Source: Lysobacterales bacterium
Lineage (GTDB): Bacteria > Pseudomonadota > Gammaproteobacteria > Xanthomonadales > Xanthomonadaceae
Reading direction: 5' to 3'
Assembly: GCA_016718605.1 (NCBI GenBank)
Contig: JADKCY010000003.1
Span: 930,001-994,000, forward strand
Length of the DNA stretch: 64,000 bases
Part shown: piece after piece, positions 44,399 through 53,039 of the stretch
How the letters are laid out: every line of letters begins with the position of its first letter
Numbering within the stretch: the first letter of the stretch is position 1
Notes under the pieces: model-generated
Database searches by the model: none
What the model was told of the DNA's origin: nothing
The model's input: only the letters and a program-made list of their open reading frames with translations
Translations under genes and position numbers: made by a program

Positions 44399-46927
44399 AT
44401 GGCCCGCACTCTCTTGGCACTCTATCCGCGAAAGACCGCGCACTACGACGAGATGCTCGCTCGTGACGGCGCTTTGCGCGCGCATTGGCAACGCTTCTTT
44501 GCGCATCTGGAGGGTATTCCCAGCGAGGACATGCAGCGTCGATTGGACCGCGTCGATCAGCGCATCCAGGAGAACGGCGTCACCTACAACGTGTATGCCG
44601 ATGCCAACGGTGCGGATCGACCGTGGTCACTGGATCCACTGCCGCTGATCCTGCCGGCCGACGAATGGTCACGGATTGCACCTGCGGTCGCCCAACGCGC
44701 CCGTCTGCTCAACGCGCTGCTGGCCGATTTGTATGGGCCGCAATGCCTGCTCGCCGAAGGCTTGCTGCCCCCAGCGCTGGTGTTTGGACAACATGGCTTT
44801 CTGTGGCCGTGCCAGGGCATGCGTCCAGCGGGCGAGCGCTGGCTGCACCACTACGCAGCCGACCTCGCGCGGGCGCCAAACGGTCAATGGTGGGTGATTG
44901 CAGATCGCACTCAGGCACCTTCCGGTGCTGGCTACGCGCTGGAGAATCGGCTGGCCGTGTCGCGCGCCTTTCCCGACATGTTTAGTGACCTGCAAGTCGA
45001 GCATCTGGCGGATTTCTTCCGCGACCAGCAGGAAGGGCTGTCGGCCCTGGCACCACTGGATCCCGGTGAGCAGCCACACATCGTGTTGCTGACCCCAGGC
45101 CCGTACAACGAAACCTATTTCGAACACACCTATCTGGCGCGCTATCTCGGCTTTCCGTTGGTCGAAGGGCAAGACCTGACGGTGCGTGGCGACACCGTTT
45201 ACCTGCGCACCCTGCGCGGACTCAAACGCGTGCACGTGATCCTGCGTCGTCAGGATGACGACTATTGCGACCCGTTGTCGCTGCGTGGTGATTCCGCGCT
45301 GGGTGTGCCGGGCCTGCTCAATGTGGCACGCGCTGGCCGCGTAGTGATGGCCAACGCGCTTGGCAGTGGTCTGCTGGGTTCGAGTGCACTGATGGGTTTT
45401 CTGCCGGCGATTTGCGAACGTCTGCTGGGCGAACCCTTGCAGATGCCATCGGTGGCGACGTGGTGGTGCGGCGAAAAGCCCGCACTCGACTACGTCAAAA
45501 AGCACTTCGATCGTCTGGTCATCAAGCCAACCTACCCGACCCAGCGCATGGAGCCGGTCTTTGGCTCCGCCCTGAAGGGCGTCGCCCGCGCCGAAATGCT
45601 GCGCCGAATCGAAGCCCGCCCGCATGCCTATGTGGCGCAGGAAATGATCGAACTATCGCAGGCGCCAACCTGGAGCCGCGCTCACGAGCGCCGCTTGTTG
45701 TCGCGACCAGTCGGTCTGCGCAGCTATGCCGTGGTCAATGCGGATGGTGCCTACAGCGTCATGCCCGGCGGACTGGCGCGTGTTGCCAGCGGCTTGGATG
45801 CCCGGGTGATTTCCATGCAGCGCGGTGGAGCATCGAAAGATGCCTGGGTGCTCTCGCACGGTCCGGTCAAGGACTTCACCCTGCTGAAGTCGCGACTGGG
45901 CGTGGCCGACCTGGTACGTGCCGGTGCCAACCTCAGCTCGCGCGTGGTCGAAAACCTGTTCTGGTTCGGTCGCTATTCCGAACGCTTCGACGATACGGCG
46001 CGCATGCTGCGCGTCACGCTGTCGCGCCTGATCGATACCGGTGGCACCAAAACGGCGGCGATCGACGCCGCGATAGCACTGGCCACACATCTGGAAATCC
46101 TGCCCGAGCCGGGAACCGAGGATGCCGCCGCGTCGGCGGGTGAGCATCACTTGCTGGCGGCGATCTACGACTCCGAGCAGGCCGGCAGTCTCGCTGGTGC
46201 TATTCGCAGCCTGATCTGGTCTGCAACACAGATTCGCGAGCGGCTGGCACTCGATCACTGGCACTCACTGACGCAATTGCAGCGCGAGTTGCAGGCGGCG
46301 CAGCAACACCCGCCGACGCCCAGCGAAGCGATCGCGTTTCTGGATCGCGTGCTGAGTATTTCCTCCTCGTTGACGGGCTTCGCGATGGACAACATGACCC
46401 GCGACGACGGCTGGCGTTTCCTGATCATCGGGCGGCGTCTCGAACGCCTGGGATTTCTGACCCGTGCCATCGAAGGGTTTCTGCGGCAGCGCTATGCCAG
46501 TACACCGGGTTGTCTGGATTGGCTGCTCGAACTGGCTGACTCGATCATCACCTATCGCTCGCGCTACTTGCGCCGCCCCGAACGCCTGCCCGTGATCGAT
46601 CTGCTGGTCTTCGAGGACAGCAATCCCCATGGCGTGGTGTTTCAGGCCGAGATGCTGGTGAGCTATCTGCAACGCACAGCGCGAGAGTTGGATACCCAGT
46701 TCGAACCGGAGTTGGCGGAAGCGCTCGCCGCACTGCGGCGTTTTGATCTGACCCAGCTCGAGGATGAAGGCGAGCCTGCGGGCGGCTCATCAGAACCGGC
46801 TGGCTTGGCGGCGCTGGCGGAGCAGTTGGGGAACCTGCAAGTCGCAGCCGAGCACATTTCCGATGTCCTGAGCGCACGCTACTTCACTCATGTCGGCGAT
46901 GTCGGCCGCCAAACCATGGCGTTTTGA
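44399..46927 (+). CDS. Circularly permuted ATP-grasp fused to an alpha-E domain
   Basis: An 842-residue fusion. Residues 1-470 are the circularly permuted type 2 ATP-grasp (COG2308): GVTYNVYADANGADRPWSLDPLPLIL, WWVIADRTQAPSGAGYALENRLA, LTPGPYNETYFEHTYLARYLGFPLVEGQDLTVR, WWCGEKPALDYVKKHFDRLVIKPTY and LRSYAVVNADGAYSVMPGGLARV. Residues about 515-842 are the helical alpha-E domain (DUF403/COG2307), beginning ANLSSRVVENLFWFGRYSERFDDTARMLRV. These are often two adjacent genes. The pair is predicted to ligate amino acids or peptides using ATP. The first in-frame start is the ATG at 44399 with no good ribosome site; it follows DUF2126 after 74 bases. Confidence 0.92.
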   Translation: MARTLLALYPRKTAHYDEMLARDGALRAHWQRFFAHLEGIPSEDMQRRLDRVDQRIQENGVTYNVYADANGADRPWSLDPLPLILPADEWSRIAPAVAQRARLLNALLADLYGPQCLLAEGLLPPALVFGQHGFLWPCQGMRPAGERWLHHYAADLARAPNGQWWVIADRTQAPSGAGYALENRLAVSRAFPDMFSDLQVEHLADFFRDQQEGLSALAPLDPGEQPHIVLLTPGPYNETYFEHTYLARYLGFPLVEGQDLTVRGDTVYLRTLRGLKRVHVILRRQDDDYCDPLSLRGDSALGVPGLLNVARAGRVVMANALGSGLLGSSALMGFLPAICERLLGEPLQMPSVATWWCGEKPALDYVKKHFDRLVIKPTYPTQRMEPVFGSALKGVARAEMLRRIEARPHAYVAQEMIELSQAPTWSRAHERRLLSRPVGLRSYAVVNADGAYSVMPGGLARVASGLDARVISMQRGGASKDAWVLSHGPVKDFTLLKSRLGVADLVRAGANLSSRVVENLFWFGRYSERFDDTARMLRVTLSRLIDTGGTKTAAIDAAIALATHLEILPEPGTEDAAASAGEHHLLAAIYDSEQAGSLAGAIRSLIWSATQIRERLALDHWHSLTQLQRELQAAQQHPPTPSEAIAFLDRVLSISSSLTGFAMDNMTRDDGWRFLIIGRRLERLGFLTRAIEGFLRQRYASTPGCLDWLLELADSIITYRSRYLRRPERLPVIDLLVFEDSNPHGVVFQAEMLVSYLQRTARELDTQFEPELAEALAALRRFDLTQLEDEGEPAGGSSEPAGLAALAEQLGNLQVAAEHISDVLSARYFTHVGDVGRQTMAF

Positions 46928-46929
46928 GC

Positions 46930-47889
46930 ATGCGCACAGTGCGTTATCTGGTTGTCCACGAAACCCGCTACGACTACGGCAGCGCCGTGTCGCTTTCGCA
47001 ACAGCAATTGCATCTGGCGCCGCGCGCGCTCGCGCGCCAGCAGGTCAGCGCGCAGCAGATCGAGATCGAACCTCGCCCGACGTGGCGTCGGGATGGTGAA
47101 GATGCCTTCGGAAATCCAGTCACTTGGCTCGGCTTTGACACCCCGCACACGACCCTGCTGCTGCGCTCGACGCTACGGGTCAGCCTGCGCTCGACAGCAC
47201 GACCCGCCACCCTGCTGACCGATTCACCCGCTTGGGAGAACGTCCGCGCTCGCTTGGCCTATGGCGCGGGCAAGCCGCAGCCTGAAGACCTGCGGGCGAC
47301 GCGCTTTCTGTTCGAGAGTCCGCACGTCCGAATCAAGCATGAACTCGCGCATTACGCGCAGGACTGCTTTCCGTCAGGACGCCCGATTCTGCTCGGCGCG
47401 CAGGCCTTGATGGCCAAGATCCATCGCGAGTTCACCTTCGACCCCGACGCCACCTCGGTCGCCACCCCGGTGATGGACCTGCTGCAGCACAAACGCGGCG
47501 TCTGCCAGGACTTTGCCCACCTGATGATCGCCTGCCTGCGCGCCCTCGGCTTGGCGGCAAGCTATGTCAGCGGCTATCTGCTGACCCGCCCGCCCGCCGG
47601 TAAACCACGCCTGATCGGCGCCGATGCCTCACACGCCTGGGTTGCGGTTTATGTGCCTGATCGCGCTGAAAACTGGATCGACTTCGACCCCACCAACAAC
47701 CTCCTGCCCGACACCGAACACATCACCCTCGCCTACGGCCGCGACTTCTCTGACATCTCCCCCTTGCGCGGCATCATCCTCGGCGGCGGCAGCAGCGAAC
47801 CGGAAGTGGCCGTGACTGTGGTACCGGTGGATGAGGAGGCGTTGCCGGAGGCCTTGTGTGCCTCGGCTGAGCCTTCCCGAAAACATTGA
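46930..47889 (+). CDS. Transglutaminase family protein
   Basis: A 319-residue protein with the transglutaminase N-terminal beta domain (RTVRYLVVHETRYDYGSAVSLSQQQLHLAPR). The papain-like core has the Cys in KRGVCQDFAHLMIACLRALGLAASYVSGYLL, the His in ASHAWVAVYVPDRAENW and the Asp in DFDPTNN. The end GRDFSDISPLRGIILGGG is typical of this COG1305 branch. It starts two bases after the ATP-grasp/alpha-E stop, so the two are translationally coupled. In predicted amidoligase clusters such transglutaminase-like peptidases are thought to cleave or trim the peptide made by the ATP-grasp partner. Actual substrates are unknown. Confidence 0.92.
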   Translation: MRTVRYLVVHETRYDYGSAVSLSQQQLHLAPRALARQQVSAQQIEIEPRPTWRRDGEDAFGNPVTWLGFDTPHTTLLLRSTLRVSLRSTARPATLLTDSPAWENVRARLAYGAGKPQPEDLRATRFLFESPHVRIKHELAHYAQDCFPSGRPILLGAQALMAKIHREFTFDPDATSVATPVMDLLQHKRGVCQDFAHLMIACLRALGLAASYVSGYLLTRPPAGKPRLIGADASHAWVAVYVPDRAENWIDFDPTNNLLPDTEHITLAYGRDFSDISPLRGIILGGGSSEPEVAVTVVPVDEEALPEALCASAEPSRKH

Positions 47890-47906
47890 CCGCACCGACG
47901 CACGTC

Positions 47907-48386
47907 ATGGCCAAATCCACCCCCGCCACGCTCGCGCTGCAGAAGGCCAAACTGGCGTTTCAGTTGCATACCTACGTCTACGACCCCGACGCTGATCGGG
48001 TTGGGATGGCGGCGGCGGAGGCCTTGAGCGTGCCGCCCGCACGCATGCTGAAAACCCTGATCGCACAAGTCGACGGCAAGCCGGTGTGTGCGGTGATCCG
48101 CTCGGATCGCGAGCTGAGCCTGAAAAAGCTCGCCCAGACGTTCGGTGGCAAACACGCGCAGATGCAGGCGCCCGCTGAAGCCGAGCGCCTGACCGGCTAT
48201 CACGTCGGCGGCATCAGCCCGCTGGGTCAACGTCGCCGCCTACCGACGGTGCTCGATGCCGACGCACTGAACCACCCCACGGTCTATCTCAATGGCGGCC
48301 AGCGCGGCCTGCAGATCGAGATTGATCCGGCGCTGCTGCGCAGCGCACTGGCAGCGGAAGTGCGTGACGTGCTGGCGGACGGCTGA
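47907..48386 (+). CDS. ybaK: Cys-tRNA(Pro)/Cys-tRNA(Cys) deacylase YbaK
   Basis: A 159-residue editing enzyme, exactly the length of E. coli YbaK, that hydrolyses mischarged Cys-tRNA(Pro). Family hallmarks: FQLHTYVYDPDADRVGMAAAEALSVPPARMLKTLIAQVDG, the Lys-containing ELSLKKLAQTFGGKHAQM, GYHVGGISPLGQRRRLPTVLDADAL and VYLNGGQRGLQIEIDP. The ATG at 47907 is chosen because the alignment begins there; a TTG at 47886 overlapping the upstream stop is possible. A strong hairpin follows. Confidence 0.93.
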   Translation: MAKSTPATLALQKAKLAFQLHTYVYDPDADRVGMAAAEALSVPPARMLKTLIAQVDGKPVCAVIRSDRELSLKKLAQTFGGKHAQMQAPAEAERLTGYHVGGISPLGQRRRLPTVLDADALNHPTVYLNGGQRGLQIEIDPALLRSALAAEVRDVLADG

Positions 48387-48402
48387 GGCGTTTGCCACAC
48401 CA

Positions 48403-48434
48403 ACGATAAGGCCGCCTTTTGGCGGCCTTATCGT
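48403..48434. terminator. Bidirectional terminator between ybaK and icd
   Basis: A perfect 14-base-pair stem (ACGATAAGGCCGCC with its complement) and a TTTT loop lie between two convergent stop codons. Confidence 0.88.
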
Positions 48435-48455
48435 GTCGCAGGCGGGCAAACGAAC

Positions 48456-49754
48456 TTACATCGCCTTGATCAAGGCGTCGCCGAATTCCGAGCACTTCAC
48501 TTCGGTGGCGCCTTCCATCAGGCGGGCGAAATCGTAGGTGACTTGCTTGGCACCGATGGCGGCGTCCATGGCGGCGATAATGGCGTCGGCGGCTTCGGTC
48601 CAGCCCATGTAGCGCAGCATCATTTCACCGGACAGGATCACCGAGCCGGGATTGACCTTGTCGAGGTTGGCGTACTTGGGCGCGGTGCCGTGGGTAGCTT
48701 CGAATACGGCATAGCCGGTGGCGTAGTTGATGTTGCCGCCGGGGGCGATGCCGATGCCGCCGACCTGGGCCGCCAAGGCGTCGGAAAGGTAGTCGCCGTT
48801 CAAGTTGAGGGTGGCGATGACGTCGAACTCGTTGGGACGGGTCAGCACTTGCTGCAAGGTGATGTCGGCAATCGCGTCCTTGATGATGACCTTGCCTGCG
48901 GCAACAGCAGCGGCCTGCTCTTCGTTGGCGGCCTTTTCGCCCAGCTTGGCCTTGGTGCGCTCCCACTGATCCCAGGTGTAGGTCTGGTCGGCGAATTCGC
49001 GCTCGGCCAAGGCGTAGCCCCAGTTACGGAAGGCGCCTTCGGTGAACTTCATGATGTTGCCCTTGTGCACGATCGTCACCGACTTGCGGCCATTGGCGAT
49101 GGCGTATTCGATGGCAGAGCGGATAAGGCGTTCGGAACCGTCTTTCGACACCGGCTTGATGCCGATGCCGGAGGTTTCCGGGAAGCGGATCTTGCCGTAG
49201 CTCTTGGGGAAGTGTTCTTTCAGCAGGGCGAGGAACTTGGCGTTCTCGTCGCTGCCTTGCTCGAATTCGATACCGGCGTAGATGTCTTCGCAGTTCTCGC
49301 GGAAGATCACCATGTCCACGGCGGCCGGGTTCTTGACCGGGCTGGGCACACCTTTGAACCAGCGCACCGGACGCAGGCAAACATACAGGTCGAGCATCTG
49401 GCGCAGCGCCACATTCAACGAACGGATGCCCCCGCCAATCGGCGTGGTCAGCGGACCTTTGATCGAGACCAGGTAGTCGCGGCAAGCCTGCACAGTGGAA
49501 TCGGGCAGCCAAGTGCCGAACTGGTTGTTGGCCTTCTCACCGGCATAGATTTCCAGCCAGTGGATCTTGCGGCTGCCGCCATACGCTTTCTCTACCGCGG
49601 CATCCAACACGCGCACCGAGGCGCGCCAGATGTCGGCACCGGTGCCGTCGCCTTCAATAAAGGGGATGATCGGGTTGTTCGGCACATTCAGCTTGCCGTT
49701 CTCGATGGTGATCTTGGCGCCACCGGCGGGGGCGGTGATGACGGGCTCGGTCAT
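48456..49754 (-). CDS. icd: NADP-dependent isocitrate dehydrogenase
   Basis: A 432-residue TCA-cycle enzyme that oxidises isocitrate to 2-oxoglutarate. Motifs: the IPFIEGDGTGADIW start, the substrate/phosphorylation loop TPIGGGIRSLNVALRQ with Ser112 (E. coli Ser113), DMVIFRENCEDIYAGIEF, VTIVHKGNIMKFTEGAFRNW, LNGDYLSDALAAQVGGIGIAPGGNIN and FEATHGTAPKYA. The lysine and tyrosine in FEATHGTAPKYA fit NADP use. The presence of aceK in the same window implies the enzyme is switched off by phosphorylation during growth on acetate or fatty acids. The ATG at 49754 has GGAGAG upstream. Confidence 0.96.
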   Translation of the reverse strand: MTEPVITAPAGGAKITIENGKLNVPNNPIIPFIEGDGTGADIWRASVRVLDAAVEKAYGGSRKIHWLEIYAGEKANNQFGTWLPDSTVQACRDYLVSIKGPLTTPIGGGIRSLNVALRQMLDLYVCLRPVRWFKGVPSPVKNPAAVDMVIFRENCEDIYAGIEFEQGSDENAKFLALLKEHFPKSYGKIRFPETSGIGIKPVSKDGSERLIRSAIEYAIANGRKSVTIVHKGNIMKFTEGAFRNWGYALAEREFADQTYTWDQWERTKAKLGEKAANEEQAAAVAAGKVIIKDAIADITLQQVLTRPNEFDVIATLNLNGDYLSDALAAQVGGIGIAPGGNINYATGYAVFEATHGTAPKYANLDKVNPGSVILSGEMMLRYMGWTEAADAIIAAMDAAIGAKQVTYDFARLMEGATEVKCSEFGDALIKAM

Positions 49755-49895
49755 GGTTCTCTCCGTGTGATGCCGCAACCCGAGTGGTCGCGGCCAATGA
49801 TGTTGCCAACCCACAAAGCGGCGTTGACGAACGCCTATTGTCGCCGCTTGTGCGCAATCAATGAAGCAGACTTTCGCTGCAGACAGGTGAAGGCC

Positions 49896-50621
49896 TTACT
49901 TGGCAGGCGCTGGGCCCAATCGGGCGATGTCCAGACCGGCCACTTCAAAACGGAAAGACGTCGTGCCGCCGCGCACTGGCATGATCAATGTCACCCAATG
50001 CGCGTTTGGCAGTGCGTCGAGAAAGCGCTTGGCTTCTTCAACGAACATCGCCGGTTCCGGCGCGCCTTCGGGTTGGCTGGCTTCAAATGGTTTGGCGGCC
50101 GCGTCATCAAAGGCGATCTGCACCTTGCAGCGCGCACCACAAGTGAAGCGTCCACCCGGAAACAGCAGATAGACATTGCGACCCCATTCCGGATGCTGAC
50201 GCAGCACCAACTTGGGTCGCGCGTCGCGATCCAAGTCCTTGGACGCCGACTCATACATGAATGCGGTAAACACCGGACCTTTCTGCTCATTGACCCGGTG
50301 GTAGATCCACAGATTGGCCAGACGCGTCTTTTCGCGCTCAGCATCAGCCATTGCAATGACTTCCGCCATCACCAACTGAACCTGTGCCGCCGCGGGCGAG
50401 CCGGGGTACTTCTTGCGAATATCCTCGGCGTAGGCCCGCGCCAACTGACCACGCCCGGCCGCACGCGCCTCCTCGAACAGCAGCAATTGCTCAGCCGCCG
50501 CCTTGGAATTCACTGCCACCGTCGGTCCTTGGGCGTCCTCGTTGCCCGCACATGCAGCCAATCCAAGCAGCACCAGCAGGCAAAGCCCACGCGTTGCCGA
50601 CCTCGTCACCTGTGCGCTCAT
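49896..50621 (-). CDS. Lipoprotein of unknown function
   Basis: A 241-residue lipoprotein (signal LCLLVLLGLAAC, then AGNEDAQG). After a linker comes a helical, TPR-like segment (AAEQLLLFEEARAAGRGQLARAYAEDIRKKYPGSPAAAQVQLVMAEVIA). A beta-rich domain with a Cys pair follows (GGRFTCGARCKVQIAFDDA), ending in ITLIMPVRGGTTSFRFEVAGLDIARL-like strands. I do not recognise the family. The start has AGGAGGGG upstream. It may be co-transcribed with the dioxygenase gene upstream, whose stop lies 31 bases before its start. Confidence 0.82.
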   Translation of the reverse strand: MSAQVTRSATRGLCLLVLLGLAACAGNEDAQGPTVAVNSKAAAEQLLLFEEARAAGRGQLARAYAEDIRKKYPGSPAAAQVQLVMAEVIAMADAEREKTRLANLWIYHRVNEQKGPVFTAFMYESASKDLDRDARPKLVLRQHPEWGRNVYLLFPGGRFTCGARCKVQIAFDDAAAKPFEASQPEGAPEPAMFVEEAKRFLDALPNAHWVTLIMPVRGGTTSFRFEVAGLDIARLGPAPAK

Positions 50622-50652
50622 CTCCCCTCCTCGCCGCTATGGCTGGATGCGA

Positions 50653-51369
50653 TCACTGCTTGGCAAACAACACTTCTGCACGCTGGAACAGAATCCAACT
50701 CGTCGCGATGTACTTGTCGCCACCTTGCGGCGTGTTGCCGCGATGGGTGTGGGTGAAACCGGATGGCGCAATCAGCGCCGCGCCACGCTGAGGTGTGATC
50801 AAGCGACCTTGATAGTAGAACTCGGTCTCACCCGCCGCGAAATCGTCGTTGAGATAGGTGGTCCAGAGCAAGGTGCGATGCAGCGCCTCACAGGATTCGT
50901 CCTTGGGATAGGTTTCGCAATGCCAGTACGGATAGCCGCCCTTGCCCGCACGATAGCGCTGGATGTTGATCTTGCCGGGGCGAAACACGGTCCGCACCAG
51001 ATTGGCAAGATCATTCTCCGCCATGTTGGCGATATCGTCGGCGTCCAGTTGCACGCGCTTGCCGTCCGGGCTTTGCTTCTGCAGCATCAAGGGTGCCAAC
51101 ACCGTGTAGGCGTGGCGTCGCAAATAGGTCAACAGGCACGGAAAAATGGCGGCGTTGATCTGGTCCTCGGCCTGGCGCCACTCCGGCGGGCCGCTGACCA
51201 GAATGTCGTCGCTGTCCTTGAGCTCTTTCATCACACCACCGCCCACTTCGCCCGGCAGCTTGCGACCGCTGCCCTCGAAGGCTTGGATCAACTGCTGACA
51301 GAACTCTGCACTGAGCGCGTTTTCGAAGACTTCGATGAAGTCGGGCGAACGTTGAATCGACTCGGTCAT
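50653..51369 (-). CDS. 2-oxoglutarate/Fe(II)-dependent dioxygenase family protein
   Basis: A 238-residue predicted cytoplasmic hydroxylase. The N-terminus FIEVFENALSAEFCQQLIQAFE is typical of prolyl-4-hydroxylase-like folds. The jelly-roll core has INIQRYRAGKGGYPYWHCETYP, with H-x-E as the proximal iron site, and TLLWTTYLNDDFAAGETEFYYQGRLITPQRGAALIAPSGFTHTHRGNTPQGGDKYIATSW, with the distal His and the Lys/Arg that binds 2-oxoglutarate. The usual motif is H-x-D; Glu here is a tolerated but less common variant. The ATG at 51369 is preferred over one two codons upstream. Substrate unknown. Confidence 0.87.
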   Translation of the reverse strand: MTESIQRSPDFIEVFENALSAEFCQQLIQAFEGSGRKLPGEVGGGVMKELKDSDDILVSGPPEWRQAEDQINAAIFPCLLTYLRRHAYTVLAPLMLQKQSPDGKRVQLDADDIANMAENDLANLVRTVFRPGKINIQRYRAGKGGYPYWHCETYPKDESCEALHRTLLWTTYLNDDFAAGETEFYYQGRLITPQRGAALIAPSGFTHTHRGNTPQGGDKYIATSWILFQRAEVLFAKQ

Positions 51370-51454
51370 GGGCATTCCCGCAAACACAGGCATCGGCCAA
51401 GCCTACAACGTGGATGCGACGGGAGCGACGGACTTCGATCAAGGGGTCGGCTGC

Positions 51455-52246
51455 TCAGCGCCTGATCGACCGCAATGGATCCACGTCGCCCACAGCCAAA
51501 GTGCGCAAAAAACGCCAGCTTGCCAGCAGCAGCATTGCGACGGTCAGCAGCGCCAGCAATGCACCCCAAAACCAGTAGGGAAACCACAGCGCCGCCTGGA
51601 TTTGAGCGACGTCCGATGGCATTGGGCCCGCGTCGGTCTGCGCGACCGCCGTAAACAGATAGTCGGCGCGACTGAAACTGGCGAGACCGAGTTGCACGGC
51701 AAGAAACAGGCTGCTCCACTGCAGCAGATCCGGGCCGCCACGCAGCGCCAAGGCCGCCAAACCCAAGCCGAGCACGCCGGCATAGAACAGCGTCAGCAGA
51801 TTGCCCGCCCACAGCAAAACCAACAAGGCGCAACAAAGTGCGCAAAGGATCAAGGCGATACGACTGCTGCGTTCGTGGCGGGCAGCCAGCAACAACAGAC
51901 TCGCGGCGAGGGGTGGACCAAGCAGACCGGCGGCAGCGATCAAGGCGCTCTGCACCGCATTGAAATGCCCGCGATAGCTGGCGACACCCGAACCATCGGC
52001 AAACAGCGCCAGCGATTCGAACGATCCACCGAGCAGCAGTGCCGCCAAGCCATGCCCGAGTTCATGCGCCAATGTGGAGCCCAGCAGGATCGGCCAATGC
52101 AACCAGATCGGCACAGGCAGCCAGTGCAATGCAAGGGTCAAGGCTGCCACCACCAGCAAGGCCCACCGGGCGCGTTGACGCGGTTTGGCGGGCTGCGACG
52201 CGCCGACGACAGAAGACGTGTCACCTTGCGGCGCTAATTTCGTCAC
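51455..52246 (-). CDS. M50-type membrane metalloprotease
   Basis: A 263-residue polytopic membrane protein with about six TM helices. The zinc-binding motif HELGHG lies near residue 60 at the end of a TM helix (WPILLGSTLAHELGHGLAALLLGGSFESL), typical of M50B-like peptidases. A second metal ligand may be an Asp or Asn in the later segment AAGLLGPPLAASLL, as in this family. It starts 36 bases from the divergently transcribed pspA gene, so the two share a control region. Site-2 proteases often cleave membrane-bound regulators, so a link to the PspA cluster is plausible but unproven. Confidence 0.85.
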   Translation of the reverse strand: MTKLAPQGDTSSVVGASQPAKPRQRARWALLVVAALTLALHWLPVPIWLHWPILLGSTLAHELGHGLAALLLGGSFESLALFADGSGVASYRGHFNAVQSALIAAAGLLGPPLAASLLLLAARHERSSRIALILCALCCALLVLLWAGNLLTLFYAGVLGLGLAALALRGGPDLLQWSSLFLAVQLGLASFSRADYLFTAVAQTDAGPMPSDVAQIQAALWFPYWFWGALLALLTVAMLLLASWRFLRTLAVGDVDPLRSIRR

Positions 52247-52282
52247 AATGCGTCACCACTCGGCGCTGCCATCGGAGGCGAC

Positions 52283-53038
52283 ATGTTCTCACGCATTTCC
52301 AACCTGATTCGAGGCTTCTTCTCGTTGTTCATCACGGGGCTCGAAAAACAGAATCCAGAAGCTCTGCTCGAACTCGAACAGGAGAACCTGCGCAAGCAGA
52401 TCGCCAGCTACAACCAGGGCTTGGCCGCGCATGCCGGTTTGGCCGAGCGTCTGATCGGGCAGGTACGCAAACTCGAAACCGAGGAAAAAGAACTCCGCGC
52501 CCGAACCGCTGCGCATCTGCGCGCTGGCAACAAGGATGCGGCGGCACAGCACGCACTGCGACTGCAGACTGTGACCCGCGAACTGGCCGAAAATCGCGCC
52601 CAGATGGATCAGGCCGAGACCACCTACTCGGACCTGATCCGTGCGCGTGATGTGGCCGTAAACGCCGCGCGCGCCAAAATCGAAAGCCTGAAAGGTGCGA
52701 TCAACGACATGCGCATGAAGACCGCGATGGCCGAAATGAACGAGATGGCCTCGGGGATGATCGGGCAGATCGGCGGCTCGGGCGATACGCTGAATCGCCT
52801 TCACGAGATGGTCGAGGAAGAGCGCAACAAGGCTGCCGGGCGCGCCCGTGTCGCGCGCGACTCGCTCGACATGAGCGATGTCAACGTCAAGGAAGCCGAA
52901 ATGAAGGCGTTGGCGGATCAAGCGCTGGCGGACTTTGCGGCCGCCGAAGGCATCAGCTTGGGCGACAGCGAGGCCGCACCCGCGGCAACCTCGCGCAGCA
53001 TGGGTACGAAGCCCGCTAGCGAAGGCGAGTCCGCCTGA
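52283..53038 (+). CDS. pspA: PspA/IM30 family protein
   Basis: A 251-residue peripheral membrane protein. The N-terminal amphipathic helix MFSRISNLIRGFFSLFITGLE is followed by long coiled-coil helices (NPEALLELEQENLRKQIASYNQGLAAHAGLAERLIGQVRKLETEEKELRARTAAHLRAGNKDAA ... AENRAQMDQAETTYSDLIRARD). The ALLE-ENL region matches PspA/Vipp1 helix 2. PspA/IM30 proteins are ESCRT-III-like and form rods on damaged inner membranes. The final ~40 residues are Ala/Ser-rich and probably disordered. The AAA gene starts one base after its stop. Confidence 0.92.
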   Translation: MFSRISNLIRGFFSLFITGLEKQNPEALLELEQENLRKQIASYNQGLAAHAGLAERLIGQVRKLETEEKELRARTAAHLRAGNKDAAAQHALRLQTVTRELAENRAQMDQAETTYSDLIRARDVAVNAARAKIESLKGAINDMRMKTAMAEMNEMASGMIGQIGGSGDTLNRLHEMVEEERNKAAGRARVARDSLDMSDVNVKEAEMKALADQALADFAAAEGISLGDSEAAPAATSRSMGTKPASEGESA

Positions 53039-53039
53039 G

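Noticed and set aside
48543..50756. A 737-codon open frame on the plus strand opposite icd and the lipoprotein gene
   Set aside because: Antisense frame created by GC bias; icd on the other strand is certain.
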